Positions 19,013 through 27,659 of a DNA stretch of 64,000 nucleotides are shown piece after piece. The DNA is from Thalassotalea piscium. Lineage in GTDB: Bacteria > Pseudomonadota > Gammaproteobacteria > Enterobacterales > Alteromonadaceae. The translations under genes and the position numbers were made by a program. The stretch is taken from assembly GCF_030295935.1 (NCBI RefSeq), contig NZ_AP027362.1, positions 372,001 to 436,000 of the forward strand, written 5' to 3'. How positions within the stretch are numbered: position 1 is the first letter of the stretch; every line of letters begins with the position of its first letter. Under the pieces are notes generated by a model, which searched no databases, was not told where the DNA came from, and saw only the letters and a list, made by a program, of their open reading frames with translations.

Positions 19013-19933
19013 TTAGGCTAACGAGTCTTGAAGTGGTGGAACCACTTGTTTTTTACGTGATAAAACACCGTCAATCCATACACGATTATTTACCGTTGCT
19101 TTACCGTAGGCTTTTTCAGTTAAGTTGTCGTTATCACTAACCACTAAAAGTTCTGAACCTTCTTTCATAATATCGGTAAGTAATAAAATAACACTATGGC
19201 GATTACCTTCAGTTTTTAATTGAGCAATGTCAGCAATTAATTCGTCTTTCATTGTGTCAAAAATACTTAAATCGATGACTTCTAGTTGACCAATCCCAAC
19301 TAACTTCCCGTGCATGTTAAAGTCTTTAAAATCACGTAACACCAGATCACGAATTGGTGTGTCTTCTACCGCTGATTTTACTTTAAACATTTCCATGCCT
19401 AATGCTTTAGGATCTTCAATACCAGCAATTTCAGCTAGTGCTTCAACACACTTAATATCAGCTGTTGTACAAGTGGGTGATTTAAAAATAACCGTATCGC
19501 TTAAAATTGCGCAAAGCATTGCACCCGCAATATCTTTAGGTATCTCTACATCATAAAAATCGTACATCATTTTAATAATGGTATTGGTACACCCTACAGG
19601 CCTAACCCAAATCTCTAATGGAGTAGAGGTAGTGATGTCACCTAATTTATGATGGTCGATGATGCCTAAAATAGTTGCATCATCAATATCGTCTGGACCT
19701 TGTACGCGATCAGAGTGATCCACAATATATAAACTTTCACCAGCATAGCTTGTTTTTAGTTCAGGTTGTTCGAAGCCAAACTTGTCTAAAATAAACATGG
19801 TTTCTGGTGATAACTCACCTAAACGTGCAGGTACTGTTTCTTCGCCTAAAGTGGTTTTTAGGTATGAAAGGGCAATAGCTGAAACTATTGAATCTGAATC
19901 AGGGGTTTTATGACCCACCACATAATTTGGCAT
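19013..19933 (-). CDS. ppaC: Manganese-dependent inorganic pyrophosphatase (family II)
   Basis: 306 residues, the usual length for family II enzymes, which hydrolyse pyrophosphate to phosphate in the cytoplasm. The N-terminal DHH domain carries VVGHKTPDSDSI (metal ligands His and two Asp), YIVDHSD and the name-giving GIIDHHKLGD. The C-terminal DHHA2 domain ends with LSRKKQVVPPL, the Arg-Lys-Lys substrate-binding motif. It is transcribed alone. Confidence 0.95.
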   Translation of the reverse strand: MPNYVVGHKTPDSDSIVSAIALSYLKTTLGEETVPARLGELSPETMFILDKFGFEQPELKTSYAGESLYIVDHSDRVQGPDDIDDATILGIIDHHKLGDITTSTPLEIWVRPVGCTNTIIKMMYDFYDVEIPKDIAGAMLCAILSDTVIFKSPTCTTADIKCVEALAEIAGIEDPKALGMEMFKVKSAVEDTPIRDLVLRDFKDFNMHGKLVGIGQLEVIDLSIFDTMKDELIADIAQLKTEGNRHSVILLLTDIMKEGSELLVVSDNDNLTEKAYGKATVNNRVWIDGVLSRKKQVVPPLQDSLA

Positions 19934-20038
19934 TTAAAATATCTCTTACTTAATTTTGCGACATTCTAACAAAAACTTATTACTAAGGTAAAAACATACC
20001 TGTATTTTTTTTATGTGCTACATCCATATTAACCCTTA

Positions 20039-20229
20039 GGGCGTGTTGATCTTTACTGTACACTTTTGCAGCGATTTATTTGGTGTTTATACAAGGCTGA
20101 ACTTATGTAATGGGGTTGTTCCCCATAAATAAGTGAAAACGCCGTAGAAAAACTACACTTTATTCGCTACGCCTCAATTAAATCATGTTTAATTCGTACG
20201 AAATTTTTACTCGAAAGATCAACACGCCC
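20039..20229. mobile_element. MITE family C, complete copy
   Basis: A 191-bp element bounded by perfect 16-bp inverted repeats GGGCGTGTTGATCTTT and AAAGATCAACACGCCC (a near match may extend them). It is flanked on both sides by TA (20037-20038 and 20230-20231), the likely target duplication. It is non-coding. Its end forms part of the cydB stop codon. With the 7601 and 10661 copies it defines a family presumably mobilised by an IS elsewhere in the genome. Confidence 0.85.
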
Positions 20230-21245
20230 TAGTAATTTAGCTTAGTTGTTTTACCCCAGAAAACGCGATAAGAAAAAATTGTATAAGCGATAATAGTTGG
20301 TAGCACTATGACGGCACCTATAAAAATAAACATTAAGGAATTACGTGCGCTAGCAGCCTCCCAAATAGTAATTTTTTGCCAAATTATGTAGGGATAAAAA
20401 CTATATGCCAGCCCTAAAAACGATAAAATAAAAATCAGTGTTGCACATACAAATGGAAACCAGCAGCCAACATCATTCTTAGTTGGCACTTTTGTAAGAT
20501 ATAGATGAATAGAACTAAACAAGAATATTAATAAAAAGCTCATTGGGATCATGACAAAAACTTGCGGAAAACTTAACCACTTATCCATTATCGCTTTATT
20601 AAAGAATAGATTTGTTAAACAAACGGCAATAATACCTATTGCCATTAATGTATTACAATAAATAGCCCATCGTGCTGCTTTAATTTGTAGCTTACCTTCA
20701 GTGCGCATGACTAACCAAGCAGCCCCAATAAAAGAATAACCAGCGGTTACGCAGATACTTGCCAAAATAGAAAAACCATAGCCAAAAGTGGTGTTTTCGA
20801 AACCTGTAACATAGCGTCCCAACATATAGCCTTGGCTGAGAGTGGTTAATAAAGAACCTGCTTTAAAAGCTAAGTCCCATTTTGTTTTATTTTTACTTGG
20901 GGCTTTTGTTCTAAAATCGAAAGAAACGCCTCTCAATATTAGACCTACCAACATCAAGGCTGTGGGAAGGTAGAGCGCTTGTAAAATTATTGAGTATGCG
21001 CTTGGAAAAGCAATAAGCAATAAGCCAATTGCCATAACTAACCATGTTTCGTTGGCGTCCCAAAAAGGACCAATAGAGTAAATCATCATATCGCGATGTT
21101 GTTGATTGTTTTCTTGAGCAGTGTCGGATGGAAGTAAAACACCGACCCCTAAATCATAACCATCCAATATTGCATAAACTAAAAATGATAATGCCATTAA
21201 CCCTAGAAAAACCGCGGGTAACCAATCGTTGTCAGGAATATTCAT
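20229..21245 (-). CDS. cydB: Cytochrome bd-type quinol oxidase subunit II (CydB/CioB)
   Basis: 338 residues with about 8-9 membrane helices. The start of the fold DNDWLPAVFLGLMALSFLVYAILDGYDLGVG is typical, with GPFWDANETWLV conserved near residue 58. It partners CydA in a terminal oxidase that reduces oxygen to water without pumping protons. Its ATG overlaps the cydA stop by 4 bp. The last codon is followed by TAG, of which TA is MITE target sequence and G is the first base of the element, so insertion may have altered the original 3' end. Confidence 0.92.
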   Translation of the reverse strand: MNIPDNDWLPAVFLGLMALSFLVYAILDGYDLGVGVLLPSDTAQENNQQHRDMMIYSIGPFWDANETWLVMAIGLLLIAFPSAYSIILQALYLPTALMLVGLILRGVSFDFRTKAPSKNKTKWDLAFKAGSLLTTLSQGYMLGRYVTGFENTTFGYGFSILASICVTAGYSFIGAAWLVMRTEGKLQIKAARWAIYCNTLMAIGIIAVCLTNLFFNKAIMDKWLSFPQVFVMIPMSFLLIFLFSSIHLYLTKVPTKNDVGCWFPFVCATLIFILSFLGLAYSFYPYIIWQKITIWEAASARNSLMFIFIGAVIVLPTIIAYTIFSYRVFWGKTTKLNY

Positions 21246-22651
21246 GGTGCAGACCTTGTTTGAGTATTGTTAGGGATTTCAAGTAACTGATCGTCTTTCA
21301 TGTCCGATCTGGCCAGATCTTTTTGTTCTAAGTTAATGGCTCTATGTGTCATTACAAACAATGTGCTTATGTAGGCAAATAATAAAAATGTATATACGGC
21401 TATATAAATGGTCAGTGATATTGCGATATGCTCAGAAGGCGTATTGGTTACAGCATCTCGTGTTCTTAATAAACCTGTAACTAGGTAAGGTTGTCGACCT
21501 ATCTCAGTAACGTACCATCCGGCAAGCGTAGCCACCCACCCAGAAAAGGTCATTAGGATAGTGCTTTTAAGTAACCAAGATGGAAACTGTTTTTTATAGA
21601 CGAAAAAATAACAACCTAACCAAGCGCAAGTTAACATGAGTAAGCCAACCCCGATCATAATTCGAAAGCTATAAAAAACTGGTGCTACGGGTGGGTGCTC
21701 ACCCTTAAATTCGTTGAGGCCTTTTACTTCACCATTTTTGTCGTGAGTTAAAATAAGGCTAGCTAATTTTGGTATGGCTATTTCAAAATTATTTTTACGC
21801 GTTTCTTCATCAGGTATCGCAAAAATTAATAATGGTAACCCTTTTTCAGTTTGCCATGCTCCTTCCATTGCTGCTACTTTAGCAGGTTGATATTTAAATG
21901 TATTCAACCCATGTAAATCGCCTATAAACAGTTGCAAAGGCATCGCTATTGCAGCAACGACTAACGCAAATTTTAACGCTATTTTTGCAGACGACTTACT
22001 ATCACCTTTATATACTCGATAAGCTGATATACCTGCAACAAAGAAAGCTGCAGTTAGCGCTGATGCTAATAACATATGAATTACGCGGTAAGGCATAGAA
22101 GGATTAAAAATCACCTCAATCCAACTAGTTACATAGGCTACACCGTCGATCATTTCGTAACCTTGAGGAGTGTGCATCCATGAATTAAGCGCAATTATCC
22201 AAAACGCCGACATGCTGGTACCTATGGCGACAAATAATGTTGCCGCGGTATGAACGCGTTGGGAAACACGTTCACCACCAAAAAGCATAATAGATAAAAA
22301 AGAGGCCTCTAAAAAGAAAGCGGTAAGCACTTCATAGCCTAATAAAGGTCCTGCAACATTGCCGACAGTTTCCATATAACCAGGCCAGTTTGTACCAAAC
22401 TGAAATGACATAGTTATACCTGTAACAACGCCAATGGCAAAGCTAAGGGCAAAAATACGTACCCAAAATCGGTAGATACGCATCCAAGTCTCGTCTTGGG
22501 TTTGACTATATCGTATTTTGAAAAATAACAGCATCCAACTAAGCGCAATATTTATCGTTGGAAACAAAATATGAAAACTAATATTTAAGGCAAATTGAAT
22601 CCGAGAAAGCATAAAGCTTAACTCGTTAGGATCCGTAGCTATATCGAGCAT
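21242..22651 (-). CDS. cydA: Cytochrome bd-type quinol oxidase subunit I, CIO (cyanide-insensitive) type
   Basis: 469 residues with about 9 helices. Heme-binding segments include RIQFALNISFHILFPT (His for heme b595/d) and GYEVLTAFFLEASFL. GRQPYLVTGLLRTRDAV is the conserved quinol-side motif. The protein is about 50 residues shorter than E. coli CydA and has a short Q-loop, which marks the CIO subgroup found in Pseudomonas and many marine bacteria. It is the second gene of the gbsR-cydA-cydB operon, 15 bp after the regulator. It could equally be named cioA. Confidence 0.92.
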   Translation of the reverse strand: MLDIATDPNELSFMLSRIQFALNISFHILFPTINIALSWMLLFFKIRYSQTQDETWMRIYRFWVRIFALSFAIGVVTGITMSFQFGTNWPGYMETVGNVAGPLLGYEVLTAFFLEASFLSIMLFGGERVSQRVHTAATLFVAIGTSMSAFWIIALNSWMHTPQGYEMIDGVAYVTSWIEVIFNPSMPYRVIHMLLASALTAAFFVAGISAYRVYKGDSKSSAKIALKFALVVAAIAMPLQLFIGDLHGLNTFKYQPAKVAAMEGAWQTEKGLPLLIFAIPDEETRKNNFEIAIPKLASLILTHDKNGEVKGLNEFKGEHPPVAPVFYSFRIMIGVGLLMLTCAWLGCYFFVYKKQFPSWLLKSTILMTFSGWVATLAGWYVTEIGRQPYLVTGLLRTRDAVTNTPSEHIAISLTIYIAVYTFLLFAYISTLFVMTHRAINLEQKDLARSDMKDDQLLEIPNNTQTRSAP

Positions 22652-22666
22652 AACAGTACTACTCCG

Positions 22667-23209
22667 TTATTTTTTAAGGAATTTTTCTTTAGCGTCAATA
22701 ATTTTGCTAATGCCTGAACCCAGCTTTAGCAGTGTAGATAGCTTCTCAGAAGACATATTTTGCAGTTCAGTACTCCAAACGGTAACCATTTCCATTAAGT
22801 CATGCATTTCTCTAACGCGTTGCTGAGTATATTTGTCGGCATCATTTACTGGTTCTTGTAATAGTGCATCACGAAATGTACTGAGCGTTGGGTCGAGTTC
22901 TCGTTTTCTGCGTTCAACTATCAAGGTACGGGCAATTTCCCAGATGTCTTTAGGAGCTAAGAAGTACTCTTTACGATCGCCAGGAATATGGTGTAGTTTT
23001 ATTAGATTCCAAGATTTAAGCTCTTTTAAACCCATGCTTACATTCGAACGAGAAATGAGTAACGCATCACTGATTTGATCGGCATTAATTGGCTGTTCAG
23101 TTAACACAATAAGCGCGTACATTTGCCCTAATGTTCGATTTAGCCCCCATCGAGAGCCCATTTCACCAAAATGAGAAATTAATGTTTGCTGCATTGGTGT
23201 TATTGTCAT
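22667..23209 (-). CDS. GbsR/MarR-family winged-helix regulator
   Basis: 180 residues. The N-terminal half holds a winged helix (ISDALLISRSNVSMGLKEL, then a basic wing GDRKEYF) and the C-terminal half is helical, as in the GbsR family. It lies directly upstream of cydA in the same orientation, so it is co-transcribed with and probably controls the oxidase operon. A FNR-like box overlapping its promoter and a 21-bp palindrome upstream are candidate control sites. The effector is unknown. Confidence 0.82.
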   Translation of the reverse strand: MTITPMQQTLISHFGEMGSRWGLNRTLGQMYALIVLTEQPINADQISDALLISRSNVSMGLKELKSWNLIKLHHIPGDRKEYFLAPKDIWEIARTLIVERRKRELDPTLSTFRDALLQEPVNDADKYTQQRVREMHDLMEMVTVWSTELQNMSSEKLSTLLKLGSGISKIIDAKEKFLKK

Positions 23210-23244
23210 TTTTGTATCTTTTGAATTTTCAGTAATTTGTGAAA

Positions 23245-23272
23245 ATTGTAATCCTTTATTGATTTAAGTCAA
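23245..23272 (-). promoter_or_regulatory. Promoter of the gbsR-cydAB operon with FNR-like box
   Basis: On the minus strand TTGACT (-35, 23272-23267) and TACAAT (-10, 23250-23245) are separated by 16 bp, a good sigma-70 promoter. The -35 lies within TTGACTTAAATCAA (23272-23259), which matches the FNR/Anr consensus TTGAT-N4-ATCAA at 9 of 10 positions. The overlap with the -35 suggests repression under anoxia rather than class II activation. The FNR function is inference. Confidence 0.6.
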
Positions 23273-23310
23273 TACAATTGCCACTTTTTTTGCTGTATGT
23301 TGAAGCGAAA

Positions 23311-23331
23311 ATGAAAGCAACTTGCTTTCAT
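23311..23331. promoter_or_regulatory. 21-bp palindrome, candidate operator
   Basis: ATGAAAGCA and TGCTTTCAT arms (9 bp, perfect) around ACT, about 40 bp upstream of the -35 of the gbsR operon. MarR/GbsR-type dimers bind such palindromes, so autoregulation is possible. It lies beside the fbp terminator and could instead be part of that 3' region. Confidence 0.4.
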
Positions 23332-23335
23332 GGGA

Positions 23336-23370
23336 TTAAAAAAGCCCGTTAAACAGATGTTTAACGGGCT
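23336..23370 (-). terminator. Rho-independent terminator of fbp
   Basis: A perfect 12-bp stem (23343-23354 with 23359-23370) and a 4-base loop, followed on the minus strand by a run of T residues, 26 bp past the fbp stop. Confidence 0.9.
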
Positions 23371-23395
23371 GTACTGGTTTTTAACTTTAACGAAA

Positions 23396-24367
23396 TTATT
23401 TTTTGTAATAAGACAGGCAGTGTTCTACTTCGTTTTTAGAGCCCATAATTACTTCAACACGTTGGTGAATATCGCTTGGTTCCATATCCATAATACGACC
23501 TTCGCTAGTCATTGCCATGCCTCCAGCTTGCTCAATTAAAAAACTCATTGGGTTTGCTTCATACATTAAGCGCAGTTTATAAGGTTTATTAGCATCTTTA
23601 TTGTCAGCAGGGTAGGTAAAAATACCACCGCGAGTTAGTACGCGATGAATGTCGCCAACCATAGCAGCGATCCAACGCATATTAAAGTTCTTTCCTCTAG
23701 GGCCAGTATCACCTGCAAGTAAGTCATTAATATAATTTTGCATTGGGGCTTGCCAAAAGCGTTGATTCGACATGTTAATGGCAAATTCTTGTGTATCAAC
23801 AGGTACTTGTACATTACGCTCAACTAGTAAATAGCCACCATGTGTGCGATCTAGTACATAAAAGTGGGTGCCTTTACCTGTGGTCATTACCAACATAGTT
23901 GAAGGGCCATATAGTACATAGCCTGCGCACACTTGAGTATTACCTGCTTGCTTAAATTGATCAGGGTCACCAGCGGCTAATTCAGGTTTTGCTTTATGAA
24001 TAGAAAAGATGGTGCCAATGAGTGAGTTAATATCAATATTAGAGCTGCCATCTAATGGGTCAAATGAAACAATAAATTTACCATTGTCTTCACCGGCAAC
24101 GGAAGTGTCTTCTTCTTCTGATGAAATAGCTTTAACAAAACCAGATTCTAGCAAGATATCTTTAAACAATTCATTAGCGACTACGTCGAGTTTTTTTTGC
24201 ACTTCGCCTTGTATATTCTCATCAAGGGTAGAGCCCATTAAACCGCCTAATTGTGCTTGGCTTACACGAAATGAAATTTCTTTGGTAGCTGCAAGTATGG
24301 TTTTTATTAATGAGATTAAATCGAGAGGAACATTGTCAGCTCGTAGTGCCGGCGCAAGTCGTTGCAT
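23396..24367 (-). CDS. fbp: Fructose-1,6-bisphosphatase class 1
   Basis: The gluconeogenic enzyme converting fructose 1,6-bisphosphate to fructose 6-phosphate in the cytoplasm. It has 323 residues, near the E. coli length of 332. Metal- and substrate-binding segments SEEEDT (about residue 83), [11 protein letters not shown] (about 101-111) and [17 protein letters not shown] are intact. An RBS (AGG) precedes the ATG. It is transcribed alone with its own terminator. Confidence 0.96.
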   Translation of the reverse strand: MQRLAPALRADNVPLDLISLIKTILAATKEISFRVSQAQLGGLMGSTLDENIQGEVQKKLDVVANELFKDILLESGFVKAISSEEEDTSVAGEDNGKFIVSFDPLDGSSNIDINSLIGTIFSIHKAKPELAAGDPDQFKQAGNTQVCAGYVLYGPSTMLVMTTGKGTHFYVLDRTHGGYLLVERNVQVPVDTQEFAINMSNQRFWQAPMQNYINDLLAGDTGPRGKNFNMRWIAAMVGDIHRVLTRGGIFTYPADNKDANKPYKLRLMYEANPMSFLIEQAGGMAMTSEGRIMDMEPSDIHQRVEVIMGSKNEVEHCLSYYKK

Positions 24368-24562
24368 TTTGATACCTAATTAACTTTGTTGTTGTATGTA
24401 TTTTAAATTATGCTCTACTAGCTATACTACAAAGTTACTAGCAGGTGCGGTTAAATTGTTTACGTAATCTGAAAGTTTAATTGAAAATTTCATGGTAATT
24501 ATACCTAGAAATAGACTTTCTTCAGTAGAAATTAACATTATTATAATAGAATAAGGAATTAT

Positions 24563-26986
24563 ATGAAATTCGTTCGTCTTTTTGCTTTGGTGTTATTGAG
24601 TATTGCTTTTACTACAAAGGCTGCCAGTAACTATACTGAGTTTATCGCAGATAAGAAAATTCAAAGTGGCTATTTTTCTTTTTATTTAGATGACACAACA
24701 GGCAAAGTCTATTTAGAAATTAGTCAATTTAACCATGACTTTATATTTCAAAGTAGTCTACCTCATGGCATCGGTTCAAATGATATAGGCCTAGATAGAG
24801 GACAATTGGGTGATACCCGCTTAGTTCGCTTTGAAAGAGCTGGCGATAAAGTAATGTTGAGGCAATTAAATACTGATTATCGCGCTGATACTGATAACGA
24901 ACTAGAAAAAAAATCAGTTAACGAAGCGTTTGCTAGCTCTATCATTTGGGGCTTCAATATTGAGAGTGAAGGAGAAAACGGTAAAAAAGTGATTGTTGAT
25001 TACACACCTTTTTTACTGTCAGACATTCATAATTTAGCCGACCGACTCAAAAATAGTAAGCAAGGTAATTTTGCAATAGATCTTTCTAGAAGTTTTGTTT
25101 ATCCACAGCGTAGTAAGGCATTTCCAGAAAATATTGAATTAGAAGCAACGGTTACTTTTAAAGGCTCTGGTGCGGGTAGGTATTTACGTAGCGTAACTCC
25201 AGATGCTAAAGCGGTTACTGTTAATTTACATCACTCATTAATTAAACTTCCAGACAATAATTATAAGCAGCGTATATTTCATCCTTATAGTGGTTATTGG
25301 TCACAAAGCTATGCGGACTATGCAAGCGCTATTGATGAGCCAATTATTAAACGTTTTATCCCTCGCCATCGCTTAGCTAAAAAATCTCCTACGGCTGCTG
25401 TCAGTGAAGCGGTTGAACCGATAGTTTATTATTTAGATGCTGGCGTGCCTGAGCCCGTGAAGAGCGCTTTACTTGACGGTGCACGTTGGTGGAACCAAGC
25501 GTTTGAAGCTATTGGCTATAAAAATGCGTTTCAAGTAAAAGTACTACCTGCAGATGCAGATCCAATGGATGTTCGTTATAACGTTATTCAATGGGTTCAT
25601 CGTGCTACTCGTGGCTGGTCTTATGGTTCATCAGTAATTGATCCAAGAACAGGTGAAATTATAAAAGGTCATGTAACTTTAGGCTCTTTACGTGTACGCC
25701 AAGATTATTTAATTGCGCTAGGGTTAACATCACCTTTTACATCTGAACATGTAGATACGAGTATAATGAAAGAGATGGCACTTGCGAGAATTCGTCAATT
25801 ATCTGCACATGAAGTTGGTCATACATTAGGTATTGCACATAACTTTGCAGCAAGTGTTAATGACCGTGCATCGGTTATGGATTACCCTCATCCATTAATT
25901 GAATTAGTCGATGGCGAAATAGATTTATCGAATGCTTACGATGATAAAATCGGTGTTTGGGATAAATATGTAATTGATTATGGTTACGCTGATATACCTG
26001 CAGATAAAGAACAACAATACTTAGCTTCTGCGATTAAAACAGCACAGGATAAAGGTTTGCTTTATGTATCTGATCCAGACGCTAGACCGGCATCAGGAGC
26101 TCATAACACAGGACACTTATGGGATAATGGCAAGAACCCAGCAGAAGAGTTGATTAGAGTACTTTCGATTAGAGATAAAGCGCTAGCAAACTTTGGCCTT
26201 AATAGTATTCCGGTTAATACACCGCTGTCAGAAATAGAGCAAGTATTAGTGCCAATATACAACTTTCATCGCTATCAGGTTGAAGCGGCGGCTAAACTAA
26301 TTGCTGGTGTTGATTATAGCTACCAAGTGAGAGGACTAGACAGTGACAGCTCAATGGTATGGGTAGATGGAAAACTTCAGCAACAAGCGATTAATGCATT
26401 ATTAAGTAGTTTGCGTACTGAAGTATTAACGTTACCAAGTCATATTGTTAAATTAATTCCGCCTAAAGCTTATGGCTATAGCCGCAACCGCGAAAGCTTT
26501 GATGCTAAAACAGGCTTAACATTTGATCCGGTTTCAGCAGCACAAGCGAGTGCTAAGCAAGTATTAGCATTAATGTTTAATGCGCAACGTTTAGCACGTT
26601 TACAGCAGCAAGCCGTTATGGACTCGGATATTCCTTCAGTCTCAACTATGTTTGAGCAGATAATATCACAAACGATAAAGTCTTCAGTGCCATCAGGATT
26701 AGGTTTGCTGGTTCAGCAACGAGTAAACCAGCAAGTAGTCGAGCAACTCTTAGGGCTTTGGCACAATGAAGCGCTTGTTAGCGAAGTAAGAGCGGAGGTA
26801 TTTGTAACCCTAACTGAGTTGAATCAGTGGTTATCTGATAAAAGCCGTTCAAAGAAATATAAGTTAATGGCTGCACAGTTTAAACTATTAGCGAATCAAA
26901 TTAGTTTTAGCTTGGCACAAGGTAAGTTGGTTACGCCAACCTCTACAATTCAATTGCCACCTGGTTCGCCGATTGGCAATAACTAA
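24563..26986 (+). CDS. Exported zinc-dependent metalloprotease (DUF5117/DUF5118 type)
   Basis: 807 residues with a 20-residue signal peptide (LFALVLLSIAFTTKA). The zinc motif HEVGHTLGIAHNF, a metzincin-like HExxHxxGxxH, lies near residue 416. It is followed by SVMDYPHP, the Met-turn region. Flanking regions match the large zinc-dependent metalloproteases annotated with DUF5117 N-terminally and DUF4953-like sequence around the active site, common in Bacteroidetes and Alteromonadales. It is probably periplasmic or surface-located; the substrate is unknown. It is transcribed alone. Confidence 0.85.
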   Translation: MKFVRLFALVLLSIAFTTKAASNYTEFIADKKIQSGYFSFYLDDTTGKVYLEISQFNHDFIFQSSLPHGIGSNDIGLDRGQLGDTRLVRFERAGDKVMLRQLNTDYRADTDNELEKKSVNEAFASSIIWGFNIESEGENGKKVIVDYTPFLLSDIHNLADRLKNSKQGNFAIDLSRSFVYPQRSKAFPENIELEATVTFKGSGAGRYLRSVTPDAKAVTVNLHHSLIKLPDNNYKQRIFHPYSGYWSQSYADYASAIDEPIIKRFIPRHRLAKKSPTAAVSEAVEPIVYYLDAGVPEPVKSALLDGARWWNQAFEAIGYKNAFQVKVLPADADPMDVRYNVIQWVHRATRGWSYGSSVIDPRTGEIIKGHVTLGSLRVRQDYLIALGLTSPFTSEHVDTSIMKEMALARIRQLSAHEVGHTLGIAHNFAASVNDRASVMDYPHPLIELVDGEIDLSNAYDDKIGVWDKYVIDYGYADIPADKEQQYLASAIKTAQDKGLLYVSDPDARPASGAHNTGHLWDNGKNPAEELIRVLSIRDKALANFGLNSIPVNTPLSEIEQVLVPIYNFHRYQVEAAAKLIAGVDYSYQVRGLDSDSSMVWVDGKLQQQAINALLSSLRTEVLTLPSHIVKLIPPKAYGYSRNRESFDAKTGLTFDPVSAAQASAKQVLALMFNAQRLARLQQQAVMDSDIPSVSTMFEQIISQTIKSSVPSGLGLLVQQRVNQQVVEQLLGLWHNEALVSEVRAEVFVTLTELNQWLSDKSRSKKYKLMAAQFKLLANQISFSLAQGKLVTPTSTIQLPPGSPIGNN

Positions 26987-26997
26987 CCGAAAAAAAA

Positions 26998-27025
26998 CGG
27001 CATAGTAAGGAAGGATACTATGCCG
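26998..27025 (-). terminator. Hairpin after the metalloprotease gene, T-run on the minus side
   Basis: A perfect 10-bp stem CGGCATAGTA/TACTATGCCG with an 8-base loop, 11 bp past the stop of the gene at 24563. The only T-run (eight bases) is on the minus strand, so it would terminate leftward transcription. No leftward gene lies just to the right. It may still stabilise the 3' end of the rightward transcript. Confidence 0.5.
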
Positions 27026-27112
27026 TGGTGCATTTACACTTAAAAAATGTCTGGTGCACAAAACTACTCAAGGGTTTTAAGCCTCTATCCTATGGTGATT
27101 CTCTTGCGCATG

Positions 27113-27141
27113 CACTTATAACGGGATAAGTGGGTTTTTTT
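27113..27141 (+). terminator. Possible orphan terminator
   Basis: A 7-bp stem CACTTAT/ATAAGTG followed by GG and seven T residues. It lies in a 673-bp gene-free stretch (26987-27659) that otherwise holds the nested MITEs at 27292-27578. It may be left over from a lost gene or serve the upstream protease transcript. Confidence 0.4.
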
Positions 27142-27291
27142 ACGCGTTCATTAACGGGTTTAGCGTTAATATGAAATCGCCAACCGATATTTTGTTGACT
27201 CAATTCTTAATGACCATAAAAAATTTCTAAAAATGTGCTTTTCATCTTTTCTAAAGTTGGAAACTAAATATTTGCACACCTAAAAATAAGT

Positions 27292-27578
27292 AACCTGAGC
27301 TCGGGGTAATGGATGTGCGCAAACAAAAGAAAAAGTAAAGTTTTACAATGCTTTAATACCAGTTTCATTAAATAAGTGATCTATTTTATACGCAGTGAAA
27401 ACAGTCAAATACAAGGCATTTATTTTCATAACTAGTTGTTCTAATTATAAAATAAATAACGCAGTAGTTGATTGTTTTAGCCAGTAGAAATGATCACATA
27501 ATTAGTGAGATTGGTATAAATTGTTTCTTCACAAGTTCTATGTGCATTGGTGTACTTAGCTTATCCAGAATTCAGGTT
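27292..27578. mobile_element. MITE family B, copy 2, carrying a nested family A element
   Basis: The ends AACCTGAGCTCGGGGTAATGG and (reverse-complemented right) AACCTGAATTCTGGATAAGC match copy 1 at 18737 in inverted orientation. The B sequence outside the nested element is about 124 bp, so it has an internal deletion of about 100 bp relative to copy 1, between the TTCACAAGTTCT and GGTGTACTTAGC segments. The family A element at 27357 interrupts it. It lies 80 bp upstream of the MocR-like gene. Confidence 0.75.
27357..27516 (-). mobile_element. MITE family A, short form, nested in family B
   Basis: A 160-bp element in reverse orientation to the other copies, with ends TACCAGTTTCATTAA and, on the right, TTAGTGAGATTGGTA. 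TAA flanks both sides (27354-27356 and 27517-27519). The host site CTTTAA-ATTG corresponds to CGTTAAATTA in family B copy 1, which directly supports a 3-bp TAA duplication. Confidence 0.85.
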
Positions 27579-27659
27579 GAACACTTTATGGTTGGACAGT
27601 TTACGGCGTTTTTGTTGTAATAACATATACAGAAAAACGGAAATAGCACCTATACAGTT

